DNA of 64,000 nucleotides from assembly GCF_902143375.2 (NCBI RefSeq), contig NZ_CABFVA020000065.1, positions 62,001-126,000 of the forward strand, given 5' to 3'. Made by a program: the position numbers and the translations under genes. The notes beneath the pieces were generated by a model. The model was not told the origin of the DNA. It did not search any database and was given only the letters and a program-made list of their open reading frames with translations. The DNA is from Methylacidimicrobium tartarophylax (GTDB lineage: Bacteria > Verrucomicrobiota > Verrucomicrobiia > Methylacidiphilales > Methylacidiphilaceae). Position 1 is the first letter of the stretch. Every line of letters starts with the position of its first letter. Positions 27,886 to 37,451 of this stretch are shown here, piece after piece.

Positions 27886-28620
27886 ATGATTCGGCTGGCC
27901 GTGGTGGGTGCTAAGGGGCGCATGGGGAGGGCGGTTCTCGAGCAGGCGCTTCGGGCGGGCGACTGGGAGATTGCAGGAGAAATCGACCAAGGGGATCCTC
28001 CGAAGCCGGCGCTCGCGCGGAGCGACGTGGCGATCGACTTTAGCGCGCACGCGTTTTCCACCCTCATCGCCGAAGCGAGTGCCGAAGAAGGCAAGCCGCT
28101 GGTGGTCGGGACGACGGGCCACTTCCCCGAGGAGGCCTCTCGGGTGCGCCGGGCCGGGGAGAGGATTCCCATTGTTTGGGCGCCCAACTTTTCCACTGGG
28201 GTCAATCTGCTCTTTTATCTCGTGCGGAAGGCGACTGCGGTTCTCGGAGGCGAGTTTGATTCGGAGATCGTGGAAGCGCACCATCGAGGGAAACGGGATG
28301 CGCCCAGTGGAACCGCGCGCCGCTTGGCGGAAATCATTGCCGAGGTGCGCGGGCTCTCGCTGGAGCAGGTCGCACGACACGGAAGGTCGGGGGAACCCGG
28401 GCCGCGAAAGCCGGAGGAAATCGGGATTCATGCGATCCGCGCAGGGCAGATCGTCGGACTTCATACCGTGCTCTTCGGCGGACCCGGAGAAGTTCTGGAG
28501 CTCACGCACCGGGCCGAGACAAGGGACACCTTCGCGCTCGGGGCTCTTCGGGCGGCGCGCTGGGTGGTGGGAAAGCCTCCGGGAGTCTATTCGATGGAGG
28601 ATGTTCTCGGGTTGACGTAG
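27886..28620 (+). CDS. dapB: 4-hydroxy-tetrahydrodipicolinate reductase
   Basis: A 244-residue NAD(P)H-dependent reductase, the step after DapA. The N-terminal nucleotide-binding VVGAKGRMGRAV, the family signature EAHHRGKRDAPSGTA (catalytic His and Lys) and GTTGH are present. The gene is slightly shorter than the E. coli enzyme, like many bacterial forms. It has a GGAAGG ribosome site and ends the dap operon. Confidence 0.95.
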   Translation: MIRLAVVGAKGRMGRAVLEQALRAGDWEIAGEIDQGDPPKPALARSDVAIDFSAHAFSTLIAEASAEEGKPLVVGTTGHFPEEASRVRRAGERIPIVWAPNFSTGVNLLFYLVRKATAVLGGEFDSEIVEAHHRGKRDAPSGTARRLAEIIAEVRGLSLEQVARHGRSGEPGPRKPEEIGIHAIRAGQIVGLHTVLFGGPGEVLELTHRAETRDTFALGALRAARWVVGKPPGVYSMEDVLGLT

Positions 28621-28666
28621 AGGCGAAGCGGGTTGCTTGCCCTCTGGTAGGAGGAGAGACGGTCGG

Positions 28667-28687
28667 CCTGCATGAGAAATGGCGGTT
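28667..28687. repeat. short remnant of a palindromic repeat end
   Basis: The sequence TGAGAAATGGCGGTTGA at 28673 matches the right terminal repeat (TGAGAAATGGCGGTTA) with the TA boundary changed to TG. Only about 15-20 bp remain. It lies in the dapB to Fe-S carrier spacer, which has an AGGAGGAGAG stretch just upstream of it. Confidence 0.45.
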
Positions 28688-28733
28688 GACCGGGTAGGAG
28701 GAGAGGGGGAACATTCGAGCCGGCGGAGAGACA

Positions 28734-29102
28734 ATGGAAGGAGCGTCTTTGGTTTCTTACACGGTGGGCAACGAGAAGCTTTGCCAGATCACGAGCGAGG
28801 CAGCCCGCGAGCTCTCCCGCCTTCTTCAGGATTCCGACAAGGCGGGCGGAGCCCTTCGGATCGCCGTGGTGGGAGGTGGCTGCTCGGGGCTGCAGTACCA
28901 GATGGATCTGGTCGATCGGCTCCGGGAAAAGGACATCTTGGTCGAAGCGGCTGGGGTGCGGCTGGTTGTCGACCCAAAGAGCGCCCTCTTTCTCGCCGGG
29001 TCCATCTTGGATTACTCGGATGACCTTCAGAATCGGGGCTTTGTCGTGAAGAATCCGAATGCATCTTCTCACTGCTCTTGCGGGAAGAGCTTTTCGGTTT
29101 AG
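28734..29102 (+). CDS. A-type iron-sulfur carrier/insertion protein (ErpA/IscA family)
   Basis: A 122-residue protein with the three conserved cluster-binding Cys: one in GGGCSGLQYQM and two in the C-terminal CSCGKSFSV. It delivers Fe-S clusters to client proteins, which in this window include MqnC. The first ~10 residues are extra compared with the core family. The start ATG lies after GGCGGAGAGACA. Whether it is closer to ErpA or IscA cannot be decided by eye. Confidence 0.9.
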   Translation: MEGASLVSYTVGNEKLCQITSEAARELSRLLQDSDKAGGALRIAVVGGGCSGLQYQMDLVDRLREKDILVEAAGVRLVVDPKSALFLAGSILDYSDDLQNRGFVVKNPNASSHCSCGKSFSV

Positions 29103-29114
29103 CCTGCCGGCCTC

Positions 29115-30347
29115 ATGAGTGAAGGCGGCCGAAGGCAGAGCCGTTCCGAAAGCGCCGTTCTGCGCATCATCCTGCTCTTCGGTGCCGTTAGTCTCTTCGC
29201 GGACATGACCTACGAGGGGGCGCGTTCGATTCTCGGTCCTTTTTTGGGTAGCTTGGGTGCGAGTGGGGCGGCGGTCGGCCTCGTCGCCGGCATGGGAGAG
29301 CTTGCCGGCTACGGGCTTCGGCTTTTTTCCGGCGTTCTGGCGGACCGAACGCGCTCCTTCTGGCGGCTCACGTTTTCAGGCTATGGCGTGAATCTCTTGG
29401 CTGTGCCGCTCTTGGGGCTTGTTTCGGGATGGCCCGCGGCGGCGGCGCTCGTGGTTGCCGAGCGGCTAGGGAAGGCGATTCGAACGCCGGCGCGGGACGT
29501 CCTGCTCGCAGCGGCAACGAAGGATTTCGGGCGGGGACGCGCCTTCGGCCTGCATGAAGCGATGGACCAGATCGGTGCGGTCCTGGGTCCCTTGACGGTC
29601 GCGCTGGTCCTGGCCTGCCAGGGAGGGTACAGGACGGGCTTCCTGTTGCTTGCCCTGCCCGCTCTCTTCTCCTTTGCGGCTCTCGGGTTGGCCCGTGGTT
29701 CTTACGGCAGATGGCAAAACTCCCGAGGGATGCCCGAGGGAGCGGGAGAAGAGGAGGAAAACGGCTCGCGACACTTGCCTTCCGCTTTCTGGAGCTATCT
29801 GGCCGCGGTCGGCTGCGTCGCGGCGGGCTACGCCGACTTCGCCCTGATCGCCTTTCACGCGGCAAAGACCGGAGTGGTCGCTCCGCAAGGAGTGCCCTTG
29901 CTCTATGCTCTTGCGATGGGGATCGACGCCGGGGCGGCCTTTTGGGCCGGGCGGCTCTTTGATCGCAAAGGGTTTGCATCCCTACGAGGTCTGGTGGTCT
30001 TAGGGGCTCTGGCGGCTCCGCTGCTCTTCCTGGGGCATGGGATTGGACCCGTTTTGGTGGGAGTGCTCTTTTGGGGAGTCGGGATGGGTGTCCAGGAGTC
30101 GGTGATTCGAGCGGCGGTGGCGGAGTTGGTGCCGGATCGGCGCCAGGGCACCGGATACGGGCTTTTCAACATGGCCTACGGCTTTGCTTGGTTCGGCGGG
30201 AGCGCGCTCATGGGTCTCCTTTACGACCGTTCGCCGGTTTTGCTGGTCGCCTTTTCTTGCGGATGTCAGCTCCTTTCCCTTCCCCTCCTGGTGCGAACCC
30301 AGAGACAATTTGCCGCGGAGCAGATTGTCCGAGGGAGAATTGGATAA
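29115..30347 (+). CDS. MFS transporter
   Basis: A 410-residue major facilitator with about 12 membrane helices and a soluble central loop near residues 195-218. The first helix is followed by MTYEGARSILGPFLGSLGAS, seen in a group of uncharacterised bacterial MFS proteins. ADRTRSFWRLTFSGYG after helix 2 corresponds to the loop 2-3 signature. It starts 12 bp after the Fe-S carrier and is probably co-transcribed with it. The substrate is unknown. Confidence 0.85.
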   Translation: MSEGGRRQSRSESAVLRIILLFGAVSLFADMTYEGARSILGPFLGSLGASGAAVGLVAGMGELAGYGLRLFSGVLADRTRSFWRLTFSGYGVNLLAVPLLGLVSGWPAAAALVVAERLGKAIRTPARDVLLAAATKDFGRGRAFGLHEAMDQIGAVLGPLTVALVLACQGGYRTGFLLLALPALFSFAALGLARGSYGRWQNSRGMPEGAGEEEENGSRHLPSAFWSYLAAVGCVAAGYADFALIAFHAAKTGVVAPQGVPLLYALAMGIDAGAAFWAGRLFDRKGFASLRGLVVLGALAAPLLFLGHGIGPVLVGVLFWGVGMGVQESVIRAAVAELVPDRRQGTGYGLFNMAYGFAWFGGSALMGLLYDRSPVLLVAFSCGCQLLSLPLLVRTQRQFAAEQIVRGRIG

Positions 30348-30413
30348 GACGGGGGAGTCTTCCGAAGGATTCCTTGACCCTTTACGAAGAGTGCCCTTCA
30401 ATACGAGGATCAC

Positions 30414-30908
30414 GTGCGGATCCTGGGAATCGATCCTTCCCTACGACGAACGGGCTACGGCGTACTCGAGTTGCTTCCGGGAAGTGAGCGGTTGCTCGAT
30501 TTCGGGGTTATCGCCGTGGGCGCGAAAAGGTCCGAGCTCGAATGCCTTCGGGAGATTTATGGGCGCATCAGCCAAGTTCTCGTGGAGCAGAAGGCCGAAG
30601 AGGTTGCGATCGAGACGGTGATCTACGTGCAGAACCACCGGACTGCGATCCTGTTGGGCGCCGCGCGGGGAGTCGCCCTCCTGGCTGCGGCGAATGCCGG
30701 CGTGCCGGTCTTTGAATATCCCCCGCGCCGAGCAAAGACGGCGGCGACTGGCTATGGAGCCAGCCGGAAGGCCCAAGTGGGGTTCATGATCCGCAGCATT
30801 CTCGGCCTGCAGCAGAACCTTCCGCCCGATTCCGCCGACGCAGTGGCCGTGGCTCTGGCGCATGCCGCCGCGCGAAGACGTGCCCTCGCCTCGCGGAGAT
30901 CTCTGTGA
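30414..30908 (+). CDS. ruvC: Holliday junction resolvase RuvC
   Basis: A 164-residue endonuclease that resolves Holliday junctions. The acidic residues are in place: GIDPSLRRTGYG (first Asp), AIETVIYVQN (Glu) and DSADAVAVALAHA (last Asps). The GTG start gives the canonical MRILGIDP beginning. It overlaps ruvA by 4 bp, forming ruvCAB. Confidence 0.95.
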   Translation: MRILGIDPSLRRTGYGVLELLPGSERLLDFGVIAVGAKRSELECLREIYGRISQVLVEQKAEEVAIETVIYVQNHRTAILLGAARGVALLAAANAGVPVFEYPPRRAKTAATGYGASRKAQVGFMIRSILGLQQNLPPDSADAVAVALAHAAARRRALASRRSL

Positions 30909-31516
30909 TCGGATACCTGCGGGGTCAGCTGATTCGCTCCTCCCCCGCCAAGGTTTGCCTCGAGGTTCAGGGGTTGGGCTTCGAGCTCTTCGTCTCTTTG
31001 AGTTCCTATCAAAGGCTTCCCGCTCCTCCGGCGGAGGTCCAGCTCTTTACCCGCATCCAGGTTCAGGAGAAGGGGATCGAGCTCTACGGGTTTGCCGGGG
31101 AAGAGGAGCGAGCCCTTTTCAGCCTGCTCGTCGATCATGTTCCCGGCATCGGGCCGAGAACGGCGCTTTCGGTTCTCGGGGCGGCCTCTCCGGAAGAGTT
31201 GCGCGGGGCGGTCGCGCGCGGGGATCAGGCGTGGCTTTCACGCATTAAAGGCGTGGGAAAGAAGACGGCGGAGAGGCTCATCGTGGAGCTCCGCGATCGT
31301 TTCCCGGAGGTGGACGCCGACCTTGGCACGGTCCGGAAGCCGTTGGGCGAGGATTCCATCGGGAAAGACGCCCGGCTCGCTCTGCTTGCTCTGGGCTATC
31401 GAGAGGCCGAGGCGGAAAAGGCGGTCCGCCAGGCGCGCGAGCGGTTGCCGGTCGCAGGCGTGGAGGAGCTCATTCGAGAGGCCCTGCGGGGATCGGGAGG
31501 AAAGGCGGCCCGGTGA
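30905..31516 (+). CDS. ruvA: Holliday junction branch migration protein RuvA
   Basis: A 203-residue protein that binds the junction and loads RuvB. It has the N-terminal OB domain ([10 protein letters not shown]), helix-hairpin-helix motifs ([13 protein letters not shown] and [16 protein letters not shown]), and a small C-terminal RuvB-binding domain (about 150-200). The GTG start overlaps the ruvC stop, and the end overlaps ruvB by 4 bp. Confidence 0.95.
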   Translation: MIGYLRGQLIRSSPAKVCLEVQGLGFELFVSLSSYQRLPAPPAEVQLFTRIQVQEKGIELYGFAGEEERALFSLLVDHVPGIGPRTALSVLGAASPEELRGAVARGDQAWLSRIKGVGKKTAERLIVELRDRFPEVDADLGTVRKPLGEDSIGKDARLALLALGYREAEAEKAVRQARERLPVAGVEELIREALRGSGGKAAR

Positions 31517-32541
31517 AAGAGAGCCCAGAGGCGACGGTTCGTGGGCAGCGGGACGAGCGGCTGGAGGAGGTCCTGCGCCCTTCCACGCTTGAGGCCTTCG
31601 TCGGACAACCACGGATCAAGGAGAGGCTGGCGGTCCTGGTGGAAGCCGCGCAGCGGAGGCAGGAGCCCCTGCCGCATCTCCTCTTCAGCGGTCCGCCGGG
31701 ACTGGGAAAGACGACTCTTGCCCATATCCTGGCCAAGGAGATGGGGGCTAATCTTCGGCTGACCTCGGGCCCGACGCTGGAGAGGGCGGCGGATCTGGCC
31801 GGCCTGCTCAGTGGTCTCGAGCCGGGAGACATCCTCTTTGTCGACGAGATCCATCGTCTGAGCCGGGCGGTCGAAGAGTACCTCTACCCGGCGATGGAAG
31901 ATTTCCGAATCGACATCGTGATCGACCAGGGTCCCGCCGCCCGCAGCGTCTGCCTGAGCCTCCCCCATTTCAGCCTCTTCGGGGCAACCACCCGGGCGGG
32001 GATGTTGACGGCCCCTCTGCGGGGTCGCTTCGGACTCGTCAATCGGGTCGAGTATTACGGCGCCGAGGATCTCGTCCGGGTGGTTCGGCGCTCTTCGCGG
32101 ATCTTGGGGGTGGAAACGGTGGAGTCGGGTGCCTGGGAGATCGCCCGTCGCTCTCGTGGCACCCCTAGGCTGGCCAATAACTTGATTCGCTGGGTTCGAG
32201 ACTATGCCGCCGTTCGGGCGGCCGGCGAGGAGATCTCGGAGTCCGTGGTGCACCATGCCTTGGAGATGCTCGATATCGACGCGGACGGCCTGGATGAGAT
32301 GGACAAGAAGCTCTTGGAAACCATCATCTACAAGTTCGAGGGAGGACCCGTGGGCTTGGGTACTCTGGCCGTCGCCGTCGGAGAGGATGCGGGAACGATC
32401 GAGGAGGTGCACGAGCCTTATTTGATTCTGGAAGGCTTTCTGCAGCGCACCCCGCAAGGACGCGTGGCGACGCGGAGGGCTTACGAAAAGCTGGGCCTGT
32501 CCGCAGAAAGAGGAAAAAACGATCAATCGGAGCTTTTCTGA
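31513..32541 (+). CDS. ruvB: Holliday junction branch migration ATPase RuvB
   Basis: A 342-residue AAA+ motor. Walker A is [12 protein letters not shown] near residue 62, Walker B is [10 protein letters not shown] near 112, sensor 1 is GATTRAGML, and the winged-helix C-terminal domain holds [16 protein letters not shown]. The GTG start overlaps ruvA. The recO, recJ and ruvCAB genes in the same 64 kb cover much of RecFOR-type repair. Confidence 0.97.
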   Translation: MKESPEATVRGQRDERLEEVLRPSTLEAFVGQPRIKERLAVLVEAAQRRQEPLPHLLFSGPPGLGKTTLAHILAKEMGANLRLTSGPTLERAADLAGLLSGLEPGDILFVDEIHRLSRAVEEYLYPAMEDFRIDIVIDQGPAARSVCLSLPHFSLFGATTRAGMLTAPLRGRFGLVNRVEYYGAEDLVRVVRRSSRILGVETVESGAWEIARRSRGTPRLANNLIRWVRDYAAVRAAGEEISESVVHHALEMLDIDADGLDEMDKKLLETIIYKFEGGPVGLGTLAVAVGEDAGTIEEVHEPYLILEGFLQRTPQGRVATRRAYEKLGLSAERGKNDQSELF

Positions 32542-32597
32542 AAGCCGGCAGACTATCTTGCAGCGGATCGATCCGCCGTTCGCAGCGGCTTCCCCTC

Positions 32598-33683
32598 TTG
32601 CGCGCGTCGCTTCTGCTCCTTGCGGCGGCAGCACTCGGCTTGCGGTCCGCCGAAGCCGGTTACGGCGGGGAAGGCCGGGGATATGCGGCCGCATCGGCCT
32701 ATTCCGCCCGTCATGGCGGGTCGGCTCTCCTCGTGTGGGAGAAGGGCAGAATCCGTTGGGAGGATGAGGCCGGCGGCGCTCCTGGGGGTGGCACACGGCG
32801 GATCTTCAGCGGCACAAAGGGCTTCTGGATCCTGGCGGCGTTACGGGCCGTCCAGGAGGGGATCTTGTCCCTCGACACCCCGGTTTCGGATACGCTGGTC
32901 GAGTGGCGGAGCGATCCTGCCAAGCGGCGGATTACCGTCCGGGAGCTCTTGAACTTCACCAGCGGGCTTGAGCCTGCCTTTTTCCTGCACACCGATGCCA
33001 TCGAAAATCGAAACACCCGAGCCTTGTTCTTGCCGCTTCTGGCTCGTCCCGGCCAAGTCTTCCTCTACGGGCCGGCTTCTCTCCAGGTTTTTCACGAGTT
33101 TTTTCGAAGGCGCCTGCTGCCGCGCCAGGAGAACCCGACTCATTTCCTGGAAACCCGCGTGCTCCGTCCCATGGGTCTCGGCCGGCAACGTTATCTAGAA
33201 GACGGCGCCGGGAATCCGCTCCTGGCGACCGGTTTTCTTCTGCGAGCGCGGCAATGGGCCGCCATCGGCGACGTCCTCGTGCATCACGGCGCGCCGATTG
33301 TTCCTCCGGAGATTCTGGAGGAGGCGCTTCGGGGCTCGCCGGTCAATTCGGCCTTTGGAATGGGGTTTTGGAACAATCGCGCCGCAGCCTGGCCCGGAGC
33401 CCGTGAGGTCAATGTGGAGGCGATGCTTTCTCGCCCCTGGCGAAGTCAGGATTGGCGAAATGCCTGTCTTTGGCGCGGAGGTCCGACGGATCTGGTGGCG
33501 GCAGTCGGCTCGCACGGTCAGCGCCTCTATGCGATCCCATCCCAGGGATTGATCGTGGTCCGACAAGGATATAGCGATTCGTTTGCGGACGCGGATTTCT
33601 TACGTCTGTTGCTGCCGGGAATCTATGAAGCCCGGCCGATCACCGCGGGGGAGTCCGATTTGCCGTCTTCTTCGGCTCGGTAG
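32598..33683 (+). CDS. exported serine hydrolase (beta-lactamase/penicillin-binding fold)
   Basis: A 361-residue protein with a short signal peptide (about residues 1-20) and a beta-lactamase class C-like domain. The nucleophile motif SxxK is seen as SGTKGFW near residue 72, followed by LSLDTPVSDTL and ITVRELLNFTSGLEP, both typical of the family. The Tyr motif is probably YGPAS near 155. The substrate is unknown. The only available start is TTG at 32598 with no good ribosome site, so the N-terminus is less certain. The 3' end overlaps the convergent gene by 44 bp. Confidence 0.8.
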   Translation: MRASLLLLAAAALGLRSAEAGYGGEGRGYAAASAYSARHGGSALLVWEKGRIRWEDEAGGAPGGGTRRIFSGTKGFWILAALRAVQEGILSLDTPVSDTLVEWRSDPAKRRITVRELLNFTSGLEPAFFLHTDAIENRNTRALFLPLLARPGQVFLYGPASLQVFHEFFRRRLLPRQENPTHFLETRVLRPMGLGRQRYLEDGAGNPLLATGFLLRARQWAAIGDVLVHHGAPIVPPEILEEALRGSPVNSAFGMGFWNNRAAAWPGAREVNVEAMLSRPWRSQDWRNACLWRGGPTDLVAAVGSHGQRLYAIPSQGLIVVRQGYSDSFADADFLRLLLPGIYEARPITAGESDLPSSSAR

Positions 33684-34749
33684 GCCGCGGGGTGCGGGTG
33701 GCGACGACAAGGGAGGCTTCCTCCGGCTTCCATCGGTACCCGAAGCCAAAGGGAAGCGGCGAGGGATTGGCGTGTGCGGTCGCCGCCGCCAAGTCCGGCT
33801 GGTAAAACTCGCGGAAAAGAGAGATGGGACCGCGGTAGAGGCCGAAAAAGCGGAGATTCCATCCAGAGCGGAAGAAGCGGACGGGGATCCCCGAATCGTC
33901 TTGGAGGACCAGCGTGCTGCGGGTGAGCACCAGCCGGCGCAACTCGGAGAAGGCACTCCCGTGCAGTAGATAGGAAGCGGCCTTGATCAAGGTCGGTCCT
34001 CCGGGAATGCTCCCCAAGTAGCGGGGGAGTCCGGAAGCGGCGAGCGAACCGTCTTCCAGGTTGACCGGAAAGTAGTAGAGCCGATGCTCTTCCCCTTCCG
34101 TTCCCTGGAACAGCAGGCAGCTTCTGCGTCCGGCGGAACCCTGCTCGATCGAGAGGAGGCGACAGCCGTCCCGAACCAGGAGTACCGAATAGAGCGGAAG
34201 GATCCCTCCCAGCACGGACGAGGCCGTCAGCCGGCGCGTCTCCTTGGTGATGGAAAAGCTCCATTGGAGAAGCCATTGGAGGGATTGGCGGATGCGCGGC
34301 AGCTCCAGAGCGAGATTTGCCGACTGCAGGCGCGAGAAGGAGGGGGGAAGCCCGGCTTCCTCCCGGGAAGCGAGGACATAGGTCGAGGCGTGAGGGAAAA
34401 AGCAGCGCGGGTAGATGGCATCGGGTCCGCTAAAGGGATAGAAGACCGGGTTGGTGGACGAGGAAGCCGCCCCGAGGAACTCGGCGGACCACTCGCGGAT
34501 CGGGTCGAGCTGGAAATGGCGGAAATACTCCCAGAGCTTGTCCATCTCCTTGGCATGCTCCTGCCAGGATGGCTGCGCGGCGAGGTTCTCCAAGGGCGAT
34601 CCGGGGCCGGGAGGAAGCCCGGCGACGAAGCGAGCGGCTTCGTCCAACTCAGTAGGCTCTGCCAGGGGTTGTCCGGAGGAGTGACGCGTGGAAATCGAGC
34701 ATAGGATCAGGACAAGTGCGAGGGACGGCAGGCGCAAGGGTGGTTTCAT
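33640..34749 (-). CDS. secreted protein of unknown function
   Basis: This 369-residue protein has a signal peptide (cleavage after about residue 26) and no domain I can name. Notable parts are WEYFRHFQLDPIREWSAEF, FYPFSGPDAIYPRCFFP and the following TYVLASREEAG, which look like a conserved core, and several segments rich in Leu and Arg. It overlaps the permease gene upstream by 4 bp, so they are translationally coupled. A periplasmic or outer-membrane role is likely. Confidence 0.75.
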   Translation of the reverse strand: MKPPLRLPSLALVLILCSISTRHSSGQPLAEPTELDEAARFVAGLPPGPGSPLENLAAQPSWQEHAKEMDKLWEYFRHFQLDPIREWSAEFLGAASSSTNPVFYPFSGPDAIYPRCFFPHASTYVLASREEAGLPPSFSRLQSANLALELPRIRQSLQWLLQWSFSITKETRRLTASSVLGGILPLYSVLLVRDGCRLLSIEQGSAGRRSCLLFQGTEGEEHRLYYFPVNLEDGSLAASGLPRYLGSIPGGPTLIKAASYLLHGSAFSELRRLVLTRSTLVLQDDSGIPVRFFRSGWNLRFFGLYRGPISLFREFYQPDLAAATAHANPSPLPFGFGYRWKPEEASLVVATRTPRPTEPKKTANRTPPR

Positions 34750-36053
34750 GGCGAGGTGGGGGAATTCGGCGGGGCGCTCCGCCGAACCAGGGCGTAAATC
34801 GGTAATCCGAGGAGAAGAGTGCCGAGTCCGGCTAAAGATTCCTTGGGCATTGCCCAGAAAAGATCCCAGAGCATCCAGAGGCAGACGGCGAGGAAGAAGA
34901 GGGATGTCCATGGGTAGCCCCAGGCGCGGTAGGGTCGGGGCAAGAGGGGCTCTCTCCAACGGAGAACAAAGACACCAAGAACCGTGGCAAACCAGGAGAG
35001 GGTGAGGGTGAACTGGATGTAGGTGAGGATTTGGGAAAAGGTTCCTGTCGCTAGGAGTAAGACGACAACGCCGTACTGGAAGAGAAGGGCGCGGGAGGGC
35101 ACGCCTTCCCGGTTGCGATGAGCGAACCAGCGGAGAGCAGGATAGTCCTCTCCTACCGCCATGGCGACGCGCGGTCCCATCCAGGTCATGGCGGCGATCG
35201 AGGAGAGGAGGCCGAGTGAGATCGCGCCGGCGACGATCCGACCTCCGGATTCTCCGAAGATGTGGCGCCCGGCGATCATTCCGACTTCGATGATCCCTCG
35301 CATCTGGGTGATCGGCGCTGCATGGAGGAAGGCGACGTTGAGGGCCACGTAGAGGACGATGACGATCGTCGAGCCGATCGCCAGCGAAAGGGGAACGGTT
35401 CGTTGCGGGTTGCGCACCTCCTCGGCGATGTAAACCGAGGCATTCCACCCGGAATAGGAGTACATGACGTAGACGAGGCTTGCAGCGAAAGAAGCTCCGG
35501 TCATTTCGTGCAGCGCCGGCCCTGTGGGAGCAAAGGAGATGGGTTGACCCTGGGTGAGCAGGAAGCTCGAAGCGGAAAGCAGGAGGATCAAGAGAACCTT
35601 GAGGCCGGTTGCCGCTTCTTGAAAACGAGCCCGGAGATCGACGCGGCCTAGTTGCAACAAGGTGAGCAACGTGGCGATCGCCCAGGCAAGCCCGCTTGGC
35701 GAGGAGCCGGGAAAGGCGGCGGACGCGTAGGCACCGAAGGCCATGGAAGCAAGGGCGATAGGAGCCCCGAAGCCGACCGTCGACGAAAGGAAGGCGGCCA
35801 GGAAACCGACCACCGGATGATAGATCCGGCGCAGAAGGCTGTATTCGCCTCCGGAACGGGGGATGGCGGCCGAGAGTTCTCCGTAGGAGAGCGCTCCGCA
35901 GAGGCTCGCGATCCCGCCGAGAAGCCAGAGGAAAGCAATCGAGAAGCCGGTCGACAGCTTCTCCAGTTGAAATCCAAGGCTGGTGAAGACGCCGGTCCCA
36001 ACCATGTTGCCGACGACAAGAAAGACGGTGGTGAGAAGGGGAATGCGTCCCAT
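34746..36053 (-). CDS. APC-family amino acid permease
   Basis: A 435-residue transporter with about 12 membrane helices. The N-terminus VVGNMVGTGVFTSLG holds the unwound helix 1 typical of the APC superfamily, followed by LSYGELSAAIPRSGGEYSLLRRIY, also characteristic. YSYSGWNASVYIAEEVRNPQRTVP is the helix 6 to loop region. It probably imports an amino acid or polyamine. The ATG at 36053 gives the expected start. The divergent YjbQ gene lies 191 bp away, with the promoters in between. Confidence 0.88.
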   Translation of the reverse strand: MGRIPLLTTVFLVVGNMVGTGVFTSLGFQLEKLSTGFSIAFLWLLGGIASLCGALSYGELSAAIPRSGGEYSLLRRIYHPVVGFLAAFLSSTVGFGAPIALASMAFGAYASAAFPGSSPSGLAWAIATLLTLLQLGRVDLRARFQEAATGLKVLLILLLSASSFLLTQGQPISFAPTGPALHEMTGASFAASLVYVMYSYSGWNASVYIAEEVRNPQRTVPLSLAIGSTIVIVLYVALNVAFLHAAPITQMRGIIEVGMIAGRHIFGESGGRIVAGAISLGLLSSIAAMTWMGPRVAMAVGEDYPALRWFAHRNREGVPSRALLFQYGVVVLLLATGTFSQILTYIQFTLTLSWFATVLGVFVLRWREPLLPRPYRAWGYPWTSLFFLAVCLWMLWDLFWAMPKESLAGLGTLLLGLPIYALVRRSAPPNSPTSP

Positions 36054-36244
36054 GCCCTGGCATCTCTTATTGGCCAAGTGGCCATTTCCAGGAAAGAAGC
36101 AGAAGCGGCTGATAGTCAATCCAAAGCCAATGGGAAGCTCCCGATGGGCTTGCAAAGGCCGAAAACGCTGGTAAAAGGAGACTTCCAATCGGCGCTTCTC
36201 TTCCAGGCTGCTCAGCGGACGGTGAAGCAGCCGATTGCCGTCGG

Positions 36245-36661
36245 ATGAAAAGCTTTCGCGAGGAACTATGGTTCGAGTTGCCGGCCCGGCGAGGCTTCGT
36301 CAACGTCACCGGACGGCTGGAAAGCTGTCTCCAAAAGAGCGGTATCCAAGAGGGTCTTCTCCTCTGTAATGCGATGCACATCACGGCGAGCGTCTTCATC
36401 AACGATGACGAGCAGGGGCTCCACGACGATTTGGAGCGCTGGCTGGAGAAGCTGGCTCCGGAGAAGCCCCACTCCCAGTACCGACACAATGTGGGCGAAG
36501 ACAACGCGGATGCCCACCTCAAACGGACAATCATGGGCCGGGAAGTGGTGGTCGCGGTCACCGGAGGTCGGCTCGATCTTGGGCCATGGGAACAGGTATT
36601 CTATGGCGAGTTCGATGGGAAACGGCGCAAGCGCGTCCTCGTAAAGATCGTGGGGGAGTGA
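36245..36661 (+). CDS. YjbQ family protein (UPF0047)
   Basis: A 138-residue protein of the widespread YjbQ fold. Hallmarks are [39 protein letters not shown] and the C-terminal [19 protein letters not shown]. Family members have been linked to a weak thiamine phosphate synthase activity; the real role is unclear. It is coupled to the following rhodanese-like gene by a 4-bp overlap (GTGA). Confidence 0.9.
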   Translation: MKSFREELWFELPARRGFVNVTGRLESCLQKSGIQEGLLLCNAMHITASVFINDDEQGLHDDLERWLEKLAPEKPHSQYRHNVGEDNADAHLKRTIMGREVVVAVTGGRLDLGPWEQVFYGEFDGKRRKRVLVKIVGE

Positions 36662-37236
36662 GCGCGAAAATTCCACCGCAAGCGTTTCTTTTCCGTGCGG
36701 TCTGGTTTGTTCTTGGCATGATCCTGTGCGGCTGCAGCCTGGTTGCTCCTCCGCCCGAGCTTTCTTGGGAGCGGGTATTGCCCGCGATCCGCGACCGCTT
36801 CCCCGATGTTCCGACGATTTCCACCGAAGAGTTGGCCAAAGAGCTCGACGGATCTCGCCAGGAGCGCCCTGTCTTGCTCGATGTGCGGACGGTCGATGAA
36901 TATGACGTAAGCCATCTCAAGGGAGCAATTCGGGTTTCTCCCAATGAGCGCGTGGGATCCTTCTCGCACGAGCTTCGGAAAGATCAACGGATCGTGGTGT
37001 ACGATTCCGTCGGCTTTCGGGCGGCTTCCTTCACGCGGCGGCTCCAGCAGGCCGGGTACACGGAAGCGAAGTATTTGGAAGGCGGGATCTTCAAGTGGGC
37101 GAACCAAGGAAGACCCCTCTACCGGGGCGAGAAGCCGGTCACCGTCGTACATCCTTCCGATTCCTACTGGGGTCAACTGCTGAAGAAGGATCGGCGTTCC
37201 GTTTCCCTTTTTGATTTGAGTGGCCCCGTCTTTTGA
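36658..37236 (+). CDS. rhodanese-like lipoprotein lacking the catalytic Cys
   Basis: A 192-residue protein starting at a GTG that overlaps the yjbQ-like stop. The N-terminus is a lipoprotein signal ending in LCGCS. The rhodanese domain (about residues 55-155) contains [19 protein letters not shown] and [17 protein letters not shown]. The active-site loop, usually YCxxGxR, reads YDSVGFR, so the sulfur-carrying Cys is Asp and sulfurtransferase activity is unlikely. A C-terminal extension of about 35 residues contains [10 protein letters not shown]. Confidence 0.85.
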   Translation: MSAKIPPQAFLFRAVWFVLGMILCGCSLVAPPPELSWERVLPAIRDRFPDVPTISTEELAKELDGSRQERPVLLDVRTVDEYDVSHLKGAIRVSPNERVGSFSHELRKDQRIVVYDSVGFRAASFTRRLQQAGYTEAKYLEGGIFKWANQGRPLYRGEKPVTVVHPSDSYWGQLLKKDRRSVSLFDLSGPVF

Positions 37237-37318
37237 AGATCGCGGGTGGGTGCAAAAGAGAGTTGTTTTTGCGCGGCCTCTCGGCTAGGTGTTCATTTGC
37301 GACAGCGCCATCCCATCT

Positions 37319-37394
37319 GCCTCGGTAGCTCAGTTGGTAGAGCAGGTGACTCTTAATCACTTGGTCGTAGGTTCGAGTCCTACCCGGGGCACCA
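37319..37394 (+). tRNA. tRNA-Lys (anticodon CTT)
   Basis: A cloverleaf is readable: acceptor GCCTCGG pairs with CCGGGGC (one G-U), the D arm has AGCTCAGTTGGTAGAGC, the anticodon loop is CTCTTAA with anticodon CTT, and the T arm has GGTTCGAGTCC. The 3' CCA is encoded. A weak TTGTTT and TAGGTG pair with 17-bp spacing lies about 60 bp upstream and could be its promoter. Confidence 0.96.
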
Positions 37395-37451
37395 AGAGCA
37401 GGACGAGGGAGGGAAACCTCACGAAGGCGAGGGGTTTGTATCAGTTGAGCC

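Noticed and set aside
33640-36063. An 807-residue minus-strand frame joining the secreted protein with sequence upstream
   Set aside because: The upstream part is a shadow of the APC permease; the signal peptide at 34749 marks the real start.
37237-37290. A hairpin (GCAAAA ... TTTTTGC) after the rhodanese-like gene as a terminator
   Set aside because: The stem is short and is followed by GC-rich sequence rather than T residues.
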